Of a DNA stretch of 64,000 nucleotides, positions 1 through 11,095 are shown piece after piece; position 1 is the stretch's first letter, and every line of letters begins with the position of its first letter. Origin of the DNA: Xenopus tropicalis (taxonomy: Eukaryota > Chordata > Amphibia > Anura > Pipidae). The position numbers were made by a program, and so were the translations under genes. Under the pieces are notes generated by a model. That model saw nothing but the letters and a program-made list of their open reading frames with translations, was not told the DNA's origin and searched no databases. The stretch lies in NCBI RefSeq assembly GCF_000004195.4, contig NC_030683.2, forward strand, positions 48,373,358 through 48,437,357. Reading direction: 5' to 3'.

Positions 1-740
1 TTTACACCTACTCAAGGCCAAATAACTTCCAGAAATGCTTTTCTCTGCCTTTTGTCTTATTTAAAAAAAAAAAAAAATACAAATTCTATAACATATTGAA
101 AAATTGTAATCTGAGCAAAGCAAATAAGTGATGTATCAAAAGCTTTGCATGCTTGTTTTGGCAGATTTTGTGCAAACTAAAACAATACCTTGGCTTTGCT
201 ATAAGAAGAAATATGATTTAAAACCTTTTCTTACTGCCAAGCTGCCTATTTACATTTTTAGCTTTTTTGCATCTTGCACATTACCTATAACACAAGACTG
301 TTTTGTTTTCCTATCTGCTGTTGTAGGTTATTAGTTGGTTATAACTTCTAGGTACCTATTTAGATTAACTTTTTATCATACCTCTAAAAAGGACTGAATA
401 CATACTAAAAGCTTTTTTTTGTAGATTTACAGTGATTGCTAAGGTCATTTTTAAAATCATAAAAATGCATCAAAGCTTGTGTTTTTTTCAAAGATTTGTT
501 AGCGTTTGACATTACATGGTTTATTATTATGTTCCTCAGTTCAAAATATATTTGGCAACTATTTCCCAACAGGTTCATTTCAAATTTGCAAAACCATAAA
601 TGCAGTTTTTTTTTTCTCAGCTAAATAAAACATACGCCAAATTTCTAGTGAATATATTTACCACTTGCAAAACTGAAATTTTACTGCCAGCCCATATTAT
701 GCACAAAAAAAATTTACCCATTCCGAATCAACATTTAAAC
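1..740. other. AT-rich DNA, no feature supported
   Basis: An A-run near 62-77 and scattered T-runs. The short open frames here have no recognisable protein features. Confidence 0.5.
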
Positions 741-1044
741 TAGAGATGTACAGAATCCACTTTTTTGGATTCTGCTGAACCCCTGAATCCTTTGTAACGT
801 ATTCGGCAGAAGACTAAACTGAATCCCAATTAGCATATGCTAATTAGGTTTTGGAAGGGTTAAATGTTGCTGCGTGCTGAAAGTTTTTCAACTTCCATGT
901 TTATGTGACAAAAAGTGAGGTGATTTTTAGATTTCGGATTTGGTCTGGCGAGAATTATAGATTCAGCTGAATCGAAATCCTGCAGAAAAAGGCCAAATCT
1001 GTCCCGAATACCCTAACCCAAATCCTGGATTCGGTGCATCCCTA
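741..1044. repeat. MITE-like inverted repeat element (GAATCC family)
   Basis: The left end TAGAGATGTACAGAATCCA is the imperfect inverse of the right end TGGATTCGGTGCATCCCTA. The interior repeats GAATC-type motifs such as GCTGAATCGAAATCC. It has the form of a short non-coding DNA transposon. Confidence 0.65.
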
Positions 1045-1324
1045 ATATAAACCAGATTTAAATTGTTTGGATATATGTAACAATATATAGAATATATTGT
1101 TTATTCATAAATTGATCTATAAATTGCAAAAACCGGGGATGTAACAGACCCCTACCCAAAATATTACTGGTAATTTACTTTGTACTACACTTTCAATTCT
1201 TAAATACTCTGCTGATTTATACATGTAGGAATACAATATAAATATATATACATATTATATATATTTAGAGCTGGTGCTGCCCACATGAAGTTGTCCATGA
1301 CACAAGCATATTTAGATCATATTG

Positions 1325-1740
1325 TTAAAGGAGGAAGAAAGGTAAAGTAAGCTTTATCAGAAAGGTCTACATAAATACAGCCATAAACGCTTACAGAACT
1401 GCTGCTCTGAGAAACACCACATTTTTTTACTTTTAATCTGTATGCATGATCTACTGTGCCAAACTTCCTGCTCAGTCTGCTCAGTTTGCCCCTCTCTCTC
1501 CCTCCCATCTTTGCTATCTCTCCCTCCCCTTTCTGCTGTAATCTGAGCTACCAGCAGCCAGAGCTGCAGCATGGAAGTTACCGAGATCAAGCTAAAATGG
1601 AAGCTACTATCTTAAACAAACAGAGGGAGCTTCAATAGCATGGTAAAGCATTCTGTAGAATAAATATAGTGTTCTAGCTTGCACTATTGTAAATAATATG
1701 TGGCCAATAAAATGCCAAAATACCTTTCCTTCTCCTTTAA
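1325..1740. mobile_element. T2/Kolobok-like MITE (416 bp)
   Basis: Ends TTAAAGGAGGAAGAAAGG and CCTTTCCTTCTCCTTTAA are inverted and coincide with TTAA sites, which is the known hallmark of Xenopus T2 MITEs (TTAAAGGRR ends). The interior contains a pyrimidine-rich tract at about 1480-1530. Small ORFs inside are incidental. Confidence 0.8.
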
Positions 1741-1987
1741 AAATGGAGTATGGAGAGCTTTTAAGCCTATATCCATTTTCCATTGTATCAAAGAAATAAT
1801 TTGATGGAAGTTTAAATATGAATATGCACTAGGAAATACTGCTAAACTAATGCATCAATCACATTTTATCTGTTAAATGTGCTGAAAGATGTGTAGAATT
1901 CTTTTACTAATCTTCACATTTTAATAAAATGACATATTTAAAATTTCTATGATATTGATTGCTCTCTATATTCTAAGATTATCTAAG

Positions 1988-2302
1988 GAGTAGATTTATT
2001 ATTTGTCAACCTTCAGATTCATGCATATTAATATAAGAAAAAGCTATAGTGATCTTTATCTCACCTCAGTTTTCATGCATTGATTGCTTTCTTATTTCCA
2101 CCATGACATTTCCTTTTAATCCATGTTTGTTTTTCTTAAATTAAAAGCTCGCCTGGTGACAAAATTTTCAAACTCAATTGTAGATTAAAAATATTGTTGA
2201 GAAAAAAATGCATTCTGTGCAATAAAACACAAGTTCACTCTTGAGTTTGTTTACATTGATATGCAGGAACTGAAAATACAACTAATAATAAATCTGCCCC
2301 CC
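1988..2302. repeat. MITE-like element with GGGCAGATTTATTATT ends
   Basis: The left end AGTAGATTTATTATTTGTC is the imperfect inverse of the right end ACTAATAATAAATCTGCCC. A related single end occurs at 47634. No coding content. Confidence 0.5.
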
Positions 2303-2445
2303 AAGGGTTGGTGGCTGCTCTAATGGCCTCTTTAGTTCATAGTTGTATTGAAAAATTAACTGAGACTAATGGTCTGCAATTTTCCATGATCTGTTGGATA
2401 GATATGGACTTAATTATAAAACTTGATACTGCTTACAACCCAGTG

Positions 2446-2502
2446 TAACATAGTAAGTTAGGTTGAAAAAAAGACATATGTCCATCAAGTTCAACCTTAA
2501 GG
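2446..2502 (-). repeat. CR1 LINE 3' tail fragment
   Basis: On the minus strand, GGTTGAACTTGATGGACATATG and the following CAACC-to-ACTATGTTAC end match the 3' end of the CR1 copy at 20820-21606. Only the extreme 3' end is present, as expected for a 5'-truncated insertion. Confidence 0.65.
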
Positions 2503-2604
2503 CTGCTGATTACTAAAGCAGCAACACCTGGAATAAACAAGATGGGTGGAGTATGAAGGGAAATTGGCAAAGATGCTGGATACAGATAAGGGCAACTGAC
2601 TCCA

Positions 2605-2690
2605 TGCGAGAGCCTCCTGTGGCTCAGTAAGCAAGTGCACTTGCAGTCTAGCACCAAGTCCAGGGTTTGATTACCCATAGTTCCTGACAG
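2605..2690 (+). repeat. tRNA-derived SINE head with pol III promoter boxes
   Basis: A box TGGCTCAGTAAGC lies at about 2620-2632. B box GGGTTTGATTACCC lies at about 2663-2676. Their spacing is right for an internal RNA polymerase III promoter. The context GCCTCCTGTGGCTCAGT resembles tRNA-headed SINEs of Xenopus. The box B core has TT where the consensus has TC. It is a SINE relic, not a functional tRNA gene. Confidence 0.6.
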
Positions 2691-2819
2691 CCATGCTGAT
2701 TGCTGCTCATAATGCCATTCTCCAGAACATAATTTTGTATGTGATCCCTTAACAAGCCTTCAAAAAATTTGCCCACCATTTAAAATATAGGAATTACATT
2801 AGCTTTCCTTCAATCCACT

Positions 2820-2962
2820 TGCCCACCCCAACACCTTGTGTCTCAACCCTTTCTCTTTGTAGATTGCAAGCTTTTTGGGCAGGGCTCTCTTCAGCTCTTG
2901 TATCAGTTATTGATTGTTTTATATGTAACTCTGTATGTGCAATGTATGTAGCACATTGTTAC
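2820..2962 (+). repeat. L2-like LINE 3' end fragment
   Basis: GTAGATTGCAAGCTTTTTGG then GCAGGGCTCTCTTC corresponds to the 3' UTR of the L2 element at 30300-30360 (TAGATTGTAAGCTC, then GGGGCAGGGACC). A short diverged copy. Confidence 0.55.
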
Positions 2963-3319
2963 TATAAATCAGTGGGGACTCATTTTCAACCTGCATCTTT
3001 TTACTATTATTATACTAAAAAAATCTTTTTTGGGGTTAGTTTTAGCCTCTGCCGCAATGCGCTCCTCATTTTCTATCTTTGCCTTCCAGATTGCTGTTTT
3101 ACAACACTTGTTATAGTGCTTATATCCTTCAAATGCAGTTTCTGTTCCCTCTGACTTATATTTCTTAAATGCTTACCTTTTTTACACTATTAACTTCGTT
3201 ACCCTTGAATTAAGCCACATATTAACTTATTAATTGAATAAATGGATGTGGCAACCATTTCTGCTCTGTGTTTTTAGAAGAAAACATAATGCCCCAATCT
3301 ATGCTCTGAAGCACTGCCC

Positions 3320-3834
3320 TTAAAGGACAATGAAAGGTTAATATAAATTAAAAGTAAGTCTAAAGGCATTCTTTTTAAGTACTTACTGCATATCTAAATT
3401 CCCAGATTCCTGCATGCTTCTCTGAGATATGGTGCTGGCAGCCTACAGCAGTGTGAAGACTACAGTGACATCACTGACATTTTTCTGTCCTTCCTGTAGG
3501 CTGCCAGCACTATATCCTATTCTCTGAGCATGTGTGTAACTTGATCCTGTCTCCTGTTCTGAGCTACACATACCCACCAGCCAATCAGAAGCGGATCTGG
3601 CAGAGAGGAGGGGGGGAGGGAATGAAACACATGTGCAGTATGAAGCAAGGAGGGAAAGGAAGGGAGAATACCTTTTTAGAAATGGCTGCCTGTTCTAGAA
3701 AATGTGAAGTAAGTGTGACTGAGTAAATATTTGATTAGGTGAGCCAAAGTGTGGCATTTTACTAAACAATAGGAGGACTATTTGGCAGTATGCTTTTTAC
3801 ATTTTGACTTGCATTTTCCTTTAAGGAGCTAAAA
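3320..3834. mobile_element. T2/Kolobok-like MITE (about 515 bp) with internal stem
   Basis: Starts TTAAAGGACAATGAAAGG and ends CATTTTCCTTTAA at TTAA sites. Inside, TGGTGCTGGCAGCCTACAG (about 3430) is inverse to CTGTAGGCTGCCAGCACTA (about 3495), a 19-bp stem with a 45-bp loop. Confidence 0.65.
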
Positions 3835-4978
3835 TTTGCTTTTCTAAAATTCAGGGTCTTTGTTGCCCCAGTGTATATTTGTTTTCTGCACCAAACATCA
3901 AATGGAATAACATTATGGTCACTATTAGCCAGGGGTTTAACCACTTTAGCACATTTGCTATATGTTCTGGTTATTGGATATCAATAGATCCAGTACAGCA
4001 TGGTTTCTGGTTGGCTCCTCAACAACCTGTGACATAAAGTTGTCATGCAACAAGTTTATAAACCTATCCATTTACTGTCCTGGCATTATTATTGATCCAG
4101 TCAATATCAGGATAATTAAAATCCCCCATTATTATCAGTTGCCCCAAACTAGCATCCACAGTAAACACAGTTAACAGTTGTGTTTTTTTTTTATTACTCC
4201 CTGGCTCACTTTCAGATATAGAATTACCTTTGGTGCCTCCAGAAGATTTAAACGGTAACTGTTAATTAACTCTTATATACAGGAGCTATGCTTTTCAAAT
4301 TACAGTGGAGTTTTAGAAGCTAGCAAATCCTTGACTGGCCCAATCTTTTTGGGAAAACTGACTTTTGCTCCAGAAACAGAAAGTACAATGTATTTTAGAG
4401 ATATTTCTACAACCATAATATATTACAGCAACTGTAATCTCATATATTAAAAAAGTATGAATATTCAGTAATTCGTCATTATATGAAAAGCTAAAATAAT
4501 ACATTGTAATTCCAGAAGTGCTGTAGCTCAACATTTTCATAGTGTTTGCAATACTGAAGGCCTTTGGAACTCATATTTTATATTAACCCTTATAGCACAG
4601 GCGATGTTTACTGAGGCAGTCACACACTGCATTCTGTTGCCTAGCAACATGGAAAAACAGAAACATTGAAATGTAGAATATATGACAAGGGTATTTATCT
4701 ATAAGTGCAATCTACTGCATTTATAGGGTTAATAACAGTTTAGTCTGAAATGTACATCATTGTATAATTAATTGGTACTACATCATGTACTTTCCAAATT
4801 TCCATTGTTGTAAAAGGAAAACTTTGTAACCAGAAATGAAAATCATAATTTTAACATGAAGTAGGGGCAAGTTTTTACTTTTTGGATTTTTTTTATTATT
4901 TTCTTGGGATTAAAAATCTATTATTTAATGTCAGTTTCCTGGCAAACTGCACATTAATGAGAATAGCTATACTGATGG
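3835..4978. other. AT-rich DNA, no feature supported
   Basis: No recognisable repeat ends or protein similarity. Short ORFs are at chance level for AT-rich DNA. Confidence 0.5.
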
Positions 4979-5040
4979 GTAGGGATGAGCAAAGTTTTTT
5001 AGGTAGTACAATTTTGCTGCAAAATTCATGATTGTGCCTG
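4979..5040. repeat. GATGAGCGAA-family MITE end fragment
   Basis: TAGGGATGAGCAAAGTTTTTT resembles the terminal repeat of the neighbouring element at 5342. Only one end is seen. Confidence 0.4.
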
Positions 5041-5341
5041 CGGCAAACCTGCTAGAACTTCCCAATGCAGTTTGTTTAACCAGAAAACAAACAACCAACA
5101 ACCAACAGATTTCCATTCATCCACCCCCTGACTTTTCCATCTGTTGTTTCTTTGCCTTCTAGAGAGACATTTACTTTCACTACAGTGAATAATTAATGAA
5201 AAATTAAAAAAAGACCTGTTCTGAAAAATATCTGGCCTGAACAACTGTGAGAAAGGAGAAACTAAACCTGGAGATACATTTAAAGATCCACACATTTAGA
5301 AAGGTTGGCAAACAAGCAGAACTTTGTCCATTATGATGATG

Positions 5342-5672
5342 ATTAGGGATGAATACATTTTCTTGGCAGGCATGGATTTGCAGCGAATTTCTGCATTTCA
5401 CCATTGACAAATTGTTTCGTGAAACTAGCTGCAGAAAAATTTGTTGTGCGTCAAAAAAGTCACGATTGCAGCAAATTTGGCACGGTCACGTCAAAATCGG
5501 TGGAGTCACTGCAAAATAGGCGCAATAGCATCGGAAAAAGACGTGCGCTACAAAAAAAGACACGCACAACAAAAAAGCTGTGCGGCAAGCGCGTTTTGCT
5601 GTTTTTCGCTGTTTTTCGTTGTTTCGCGAGTTTTCCGACAGCGAATCGGGACAGATTCATTCATCAATAATG
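5342..5672. mobile_element. GATGAGCGAA-family MITE
   Basis: The left part (GGCATGGATTTGCAGCGAAT, then TTCGTGAAAC) and the right end (CGGGACAGATTCATTCATCA) define a palindromic family seen at least five times in the window. The centre is made of GTCAAAA/CGCAACAAAA-type short repeats. CpG-rich compared with its surroundings. Confidence 0.75.
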
Positions 5673-6077
5673 ATGAAAACTGCTCTTAGGAACAATAACA
5701 AGGGTAATGGTAAACATTACATATAGAAGTTTGTGTGCCCTTTTAAATAGTACATAATAGCATATACTTATTTCAGGTGTTAGGGTCACTTTCATATTTC
5801 TGTTCGGCAGATATTAAGCAAATATGGAAACCAAATGTAAAATGGGCCTTTAATTGTGTTGTGAGACATTATTTATGTTAAGTTCATGAGTGATATCTGA
5901 CAAGCAAATCTGAAACCATTTGTAGATTTAATACAAAAAGTGTTTATGTACACTGTAGTGTAGTGTAGCTAACATGACGTAAATACATTTTTAGTAAATA
6001 TATAAACTGTACTAGATATATAAACTGTCTTCTGTTCACGATTTTGGGATAAAATATTTCTGTGGAAGCCAGAGATG

Positions 6078-6636
6078 CCCAAATTGTAATATTACCTAAG
6101 CGGCGGGGACGCCCGCCGCTCTCCAGGCGGGGACGGCCGCCTCTCCATGCGCGTCGTTTTAAAGTCCGGCGCACGCATGCCGTCATCGCGCTGGCGCCAA
6201 ATTCAAATATTTAAAGGTCCCTCTAGGTATTTTCAGTGCCCAACTTCGGTTTCGCCTCCAGGTTCTTGTTTTCACTGCTACTTGTCTCTGATTCGTGTTT
6301 TGACCCTTGCCTGATCCTGACTTTGCTGATTGCCGCCTGTATTGACCCTTTGCCTGTTTTTTGACTATGATTCCGTAATCTGACTTTGTACTTCGCTGCC
6401 CGTTTGGTTTGACCTCGGCCTGATCACTTTGTCTCTTAATCCCAAATTCTGCAATACGCTAGGTTCCCTTGCCTGCTCAGAACATTTGCCCTGGTCCTCT
6501 CACAATAAGTCCTGGCGGCACCCGAGTAGCGGAGGGCTCCTCCCAAAGTGAAAGGTGGCTGTTATAGGCAGAAAAGTGAGCTCAGACCGGGACCTTGGCT
6601 TTTGTTCTGAGTTTTGGGATACCGTGCGTGACACAA
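6078..6636. repeat. GC-rich unclassified insertion
   Basis: Abruptly GC-rich: CGGCGGGGACGCCCGCCG at the left and GGATACCGTGCGTGACAC at the right. A long CTTGCCTGATCCTGACTTTG-type pyrimidine-biased interior lies between. The composition differs sharply from the AT-rich flanks. Ending in CGTGACAC might suggest an LTR-like edge, but no matching 5' edge or target duplication was found. Confidence 0.45.
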
Positions 6637-6639
6637 ATA

Positions 6640-7398
6640 TTCTGCACAATTAAATTGTTTTCTTCCAACTCTTTCCAATCTTTCTAGAATACACTTTTTA
6701 TAGAAACCCAACCTAAATTGGCTGAATAGCCAGGGTGCAATATTTCATCTGTTTTATTCCCATTTGTTAACAGCATAGGCAGAAAGTCACAGCAGATGAA
6801 AGATAAGAATTTTGACAGACCAAATGCTTGCTTTATTGCTTTGTTACATACAGTGAAGCACAACTTAGCACAGTGGCTGTGGAAAGTGAACCTTGTTATA
6901 AACATAATAAGTTTCTTAATAGAAGTCCATTTAAGTAAAAAAGACAGAACTGAAGGGTAACTAGCAGCTGCCATGCTTTAGCATTAAAAGCAATTTTAGG
7001 ATTTTTTTTTTATTAAACCGCAAAAGAAACAAACCTGGATTACACATAGCTTTAATGGTGTGATATAACATCTTTTTCAATTTGGGCTTAATGAATAGGG
7101 CTTCTGCTAGAGTGACATTTTACCTAATGTTTTAATTAATACACAATATATATATTTTAATATATAATAATAGCTTGTACTCTACGGAGCAAAGAGTGAA
7201 AATAAAATGCACTTTACTAGAATAAGTCATTGGCTCTCCAAAGCCACTTTTTGAAAGCAGTAGTGCACAGATAAGTTCTATGTATAATAAGCTTTTTTTT
7301 TTCCTTAGTAGCCTTTTATGTGGCCCCTGGGGACTGTGTCTGACCATGCAACACCAATCGCCTGACTGCACTGTGACTGTGCCTGACTGTACAGTATC
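6640..7398. other. AT-rich DNA, no feature supported
   Basis: No repeat family or gene recognised. Confidence 0.5.
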
Positions 7399-7882
7399 TT
7401 AAAGGAGAAGGAAAGTTATTTTAGCATTTTACTACCAATAGATTTGCCACACTAGTGCCACCAGAACAACATATTTATTTTGCAGAAACCATTAACATAC
7501 CTGAGTAAACAGCTTTAGAAGCTTTCTTCTTTTTCTTAAGATAGCAGCTGCCATTTTAGGTAGCTTTCTGCCTGCAGTCTCTAGCCATTATATCTGAGAT
7601 CACACATTCCTAAGGGGGGAGGGGGGAGGGAGTTCTAAGCATTCTGGTGGGAGGGGGGAGCAGGAGAGGGGAGAGGGAGCAGGAGAGGCGAAAGAGGAGA
7701 GAACTGACAGATTCTGGCCCGGGAATTAAGGATGTTTCTGAGAGAGGAAGTCAGGCACTGGAACATCTTGTTTACAATCCTGTGTTTCTTTTGATAGAGG
7801 ACTCACTGAAGTGCTAATGACTGTATTTACATAGACCTTTCTGATAAAGCTAACTTAGTTTTTACCTTTCCTTCTCCTTTAA
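7399..7882. mobile_element. T2/Kolobok-like MITE (484 bp)
   Basis: TTAAAGGAGAAGGAAAG at the left and CTTTCCTTCTCCTTTAA at the right form terminal inverted repeats at TTAA sites. The interior has a purine-rich stretch (7612-7700, GGGGGGAGGGGGGAGG type) and an ATACCTGAGTAAACAGCTTT segment shared with the copy at about 43196. Confidence 0.85.
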
Positions 7883-8970
7883 TTGAAAAATTTGGCCAGC
7901 GTCTTAGCCTGTGTTTTAGATTTTAGCTTGATACCCCTGTTTTAAATGATAAAAAATAATAAATCTCTTTGTTGAGATTCACCGCTGAAATGCACCAAAA
8001 TTGCAACTCAAACACAAATACATTTTACTTGTAGTCAGCAATGTGTCACTCTGCTAAATAATGTAATATTTAACTACAAACTGCTCAATAATGTATGTAT
8101 TTATGTATTTTATCAGTCACCATACCCTTCACTATTTAATGGAGCATCTCCAGTGCTTTTATATTCATCTGTGCTGTTGTGCTTTCTCAGGTAACTATAT
8201 TTTTTTATTAAAATGACTAAATAAACATAAAAACAAACTACAACACAATCAAACTCCCCTTACCAATGAAACGCTTTGAAGTTATTTGGCATTTTTTTCG
8301 TGATGACTTTTTCTAAACTACAGCAACTTTTTTTAGCAGTAAAAATTTCAATGTTTTATTATTAAATAATAAAAGGAAAATGGAAATAATTTAAAACTAT
8401 TGAAATACTTTGCTTAAAATTTAATATTGTAAGGGAGAAGGTGTCCTGTAATTCAGAGCTTTCTGAATAATAGGTTTCGAGATTTGATGACTAGTAATGT
8501 ATCTGAATTTTCAATATACTGAAACAATAACAATAAATGACACCTGGAAAACACAAACATAATTGCTTACTTACAGCTGTAGTTCCATCTTAAATGGCAT
8601 AGCTATTTGCTAAGATTTACTTGATGTACTGTATTACTGAGTGCCAAGAGTCTTTCTGGTTAATTGCTCTGAGATTTGCAGTACTCTTTAACTATCCTTA
8701 AACACATAAAACACACTTATTATGGTTGCTCTGTGAAAAAAAATAAGGGTAACATGATGTGAATGTAACTCCTCCTTTCAGTATTATGCACACATTCCCT
8801 AATACTGATCTTAGTATGATAGTATGGTTTTATAGGAAGCTGGTGCCTTGTTAGCATTGAATTGATTTTTTTATTGCCTCTGGAATGACAACATGTAATT
8901 ACTGAAATGATGGTGTTTTACACTGTCTGCTTTGATCTTCCTTTGTTAAATTTATTGAGTCAACATATTA
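7883..8970. other. AT-rich DNA with a possible MITE fragment
   Basis: Mostly featureless. About 8430-8485 (TGTAATTCAGAGCTTTCTGA) resembles the right half of the TACAGGTATGGGACC family seen at 12542, 37252 and 51786, but the ends are missing. Confidence 0.4.
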
Positions 8971-9456
8971 GGGGGCACATTTACTAATCCATGAGTGGTC
9001 CGAATGTGTCTGAATGCGTTTTTTCCGTAATGATCGGTATTTTTGCGACTTTTTCGATGCCGTCACGACTTTTTCGTATATTTTTCTCAACTTTTTTGTC
9101 GCCGTCATGAAAAAATCGTATTGTTGCACCGAGTACGAAAGTTTTGGATTAATTCAAGCTTCAGTATCGTGACTTGGGCCAAGTTGGAGCTGCAGAGTGC
9201 CATTTATTCCTCTGTGAGGCTTACAAAATCATGCAAAGTCAGAAAGGTTTTCCTGCCATTTACGATCGTTCCATACGATAAAGCCGCGACTGCGACTAAA
9301 TATTCGCGCAAAATACGATAAAGTTGTGACGGCACCGAAAAAGTCGCGAAAAATACGAAAAAGTTGCGAAGGCGACAAAAAAGTAGCAACATTTTCGTTT
9401 CCAATCTGAATTTTTGCCATTCGGGATTCGAATCCGTGCTTTGGTAAATCAGCCCG
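8971..9456. mobile_element. MITE with GGGGGCACATTTACTAA ends
   Basis: The left end GGGGGCACATTTACTAA and the inverse of the right end CGGGCTGATTTACCAA are imperfect inverted repeats. The interior is dominated by CGACTTTTTCG/CGAAAAAGT motifs in inverted orientation, giving a large imperfect palindrome. ORFs in it are artefacts of that palindrome. Confidence 0.65.
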
Positions 9457-9734
9457 TAGGTGTATTGGCCATGATTGCTTTTGCACAATTAAGTTGATAA
9501 AAACGGCACCTTTCCTTAGGAGATAATAAAAAAAATGGTCACTGGTTAATGGATGATATAATTAAAGGATATCATATTTAGGTATAAACAGTATTCTCTT
9601 ATATTCTCTTATAATTTTCAGAGTTATGATAAAGCAGTGTACTTTGATAGTGAAACATTTATAGAAAATTACAAAGTCACTTAAGCAGCTGTCTACATTT
9701 TTGATGGAATTATTTATAAGACATCTTGAGCATG

Positions 9735-9890
9735 TACTGATACTAGTTCCGGGGCAAGATGGTCAGACACCCTAGGCAACCCAACTGGCCTCCTCACCCA
9801 CCCCCATGCACTTGTTCGTATGTGCATGCATACGAGAAGGCAGGTCTGGTTGCCTAGGGTACCTAGCTGAATTGGCCCGGCACTGGTAAC
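9735..9890. repeat. Short palindromic hAT-like MITE
   Basis: AGACACCCTAGGCAACC on the left is inverse to GGTTGCCTAGGGTACCTAG on the right. Outer parts TTCCGGGGCAAG and TTGGCCCGGCACTG are also roughly inverted. The CAGTGCCGGGCC end resembles a hAT terminus, but no clean 8-bp duplication was found. Confidence 0.45.
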
Positions 9891-10029
9891 AGTACATGCT
9901 GAAGATGTCTGCACACGCACATGGGGACGGTGAGAAAGCCTGATCGGTTGCCAGAAGTGCTGATGACAGGTGAGGGAGGTAACACACATACAGGGAAGTA
10001 TTCCCCATGCTGGCAGTTGTAAGTCATAG

Positions 10030-10257
10030 TACAAAAGGTATACAGTGAATTGACATGATAATTGTTGCCATAAAGACCTGGTGTGCAAGTGTCATGAATT
10101 TATAGTTGCATGGAGACCTTAGGACAGTTACCATAAAGAGCAAGACTGATCATAGTGACAGTTGCCATGGAGAATATTGCCATACATAGAGAATATTGTG
10201 ACAGAACAGTGGTGACATTTGCCATGGTAATTTCTGTCATTATTATAATGTTAATGA
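10030..10257. repeat. Degenerate GTTGCCATGGAGA array, left block
   Basis: Variants of CAGTTGCCATGGAGAATATT recur irregularly (about 10053, 10105, 10160, 10210). The block ends where the Penelope-like insertion starts and resumes on its other side, so the insertion probably split one older array. Confidence 0.45.
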
Positions 10258-10355
10258 TTCAAAGGGCAGCTGTTGATAAATTGTGGACAGAGCACAGGAA
10301 CATCCTTCCATAAAATATCACTTTTATTCAAACGATTAAAACCATCACGGAGATA

Positions 10356-10418
10356 GGCACCCACAGCTTGACGCGTTTCATGGCTTCTCGCCACTTCATC
10401 AGAAGCTACACAGGTGCC
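10356..10418 (-). ncRNA. Hammerhead-ribozyme-like motif, minus strand
   Basis: A mirror copy of the plus-strand motif at 10861-10923 with the same core. CTGATGA is followed by one extra A, stem II GTGGC-GAGAA-GCCAT, then GAAA, a minimal ACGCGT stem III and a GTC cleavage triplet. Stem I is formed by AGCTT/AAGCT and GGCACC/GGTGCC around an internal loop. The extra base between CUGAUGA and stem II departs from the minimal hammerhead consensus. Cleavage activity is not shown by sequence. Confidence 0.6.
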
Positions 10419-10860
10419 ATGACACAATTGCATTTAAATACACACCCCAGCCCAAACCCTCTACATAAGTTAGCCCTATATATACCCCAACCGATCCCTT
10501 TAAGAACAGAAGTTAGAAAACATTGAAAAATACGTATTATTCAATGTACATCCATTATCTCAAGAAGCCCAAACTCAGTAATAATCCGCATATAATACTA
10601 AATAATTGCAAAACAATCTCAAACATGAAGCTAAACTGGTGGTACCTGTCACAATAAACCGTACAGAACAATGTCTATCCCCATTATATCTTTTTGGTCG
10701 GAAATATTTTGCTTCTTGAGATAATGGATGTACATTGAATAATACATATTTTTCAATGTTTTCTAACTTCTGTTCTTAAAGGGATCAGTTGGGGTATATA
10801 TAGGGTTAACTTATGTAGAGGGTTTGGGCTGGGGTATGTATTTAAATGCAATTGTGTCAT

Positions 10861-10923
10861 GGCACCTGTGTAGCTTCTGATGAAGTGGCGAGAAGCCATG
10901 AAACGCGTCAAGCTGTGGGTGCC
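10861..10923 (+). ncRNA. Hammerhead-ribozyme-like motif, plus strand
   Basis: Stem I outer strand GGCACC (10861-10866) pairs with GGTGCC (10918-10923). An internal loop follows, then AGCTT (10872-10876) pairs with AAGCT (10910-10914). Core box CTGATGA is at 10877-10883 and one extra A at 10884. Stem II GTGGC/GCCAT has the GAGAA loop (10885-10899). GAAA is at 10900-10903 and CGCGTC ends in the predicted cleavage triplet GTC (10907-10909). The palindromic ACGCGT in place of a real stem III fits the minimal, possibly dimeric, hammerheads described in Penelope-like elements. The one-base insertion is the main caveat. Confidence 0.62.
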
Positions 10924-11083
10924 TGTCTCCGTGATGGTTTTAATCGTTTGAATGAAAGTGATATTTTATGGAAGGCTGTTCCTGTGCTCCGTCCACAATT
11001 TATCTATATTTCACTGAGTTTTGCCTGGATCGGGGGCGATTTTGAGACGTTGCAGCACGGAGTACCTAGCTGCAGTTCAACCC

Positions 11084-11095
11084 ATCTGGTAAGTG
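11084..11095 (+). other. Splice-donor-like site shared by Penelope-like modules
   Basis: CTGGTAAGTGC here is identical over 11 bases to 26153-26163 in another module. Penelope-like elements are known to contain spliceosomal introns, so this may be a real donor. There is no transcript evidence. Confidence 0.4.

Noticed and set aside
2605..2690. Functional tRNA gene
   Set aside because: A and B boxes are present but no cloverleaf with intact acceptor and anticodon stems could be formed. The context is that of a SINE.
10251..10433. 60-codon and 101-codon frames starting MQLCHGTCVASDEVARSHET
   Set aside because: The two frames are the same because they come from the two inverted arms of the Penelope-like insertion. 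The peptide spans the hammerhead-like core, so it is not a gene.
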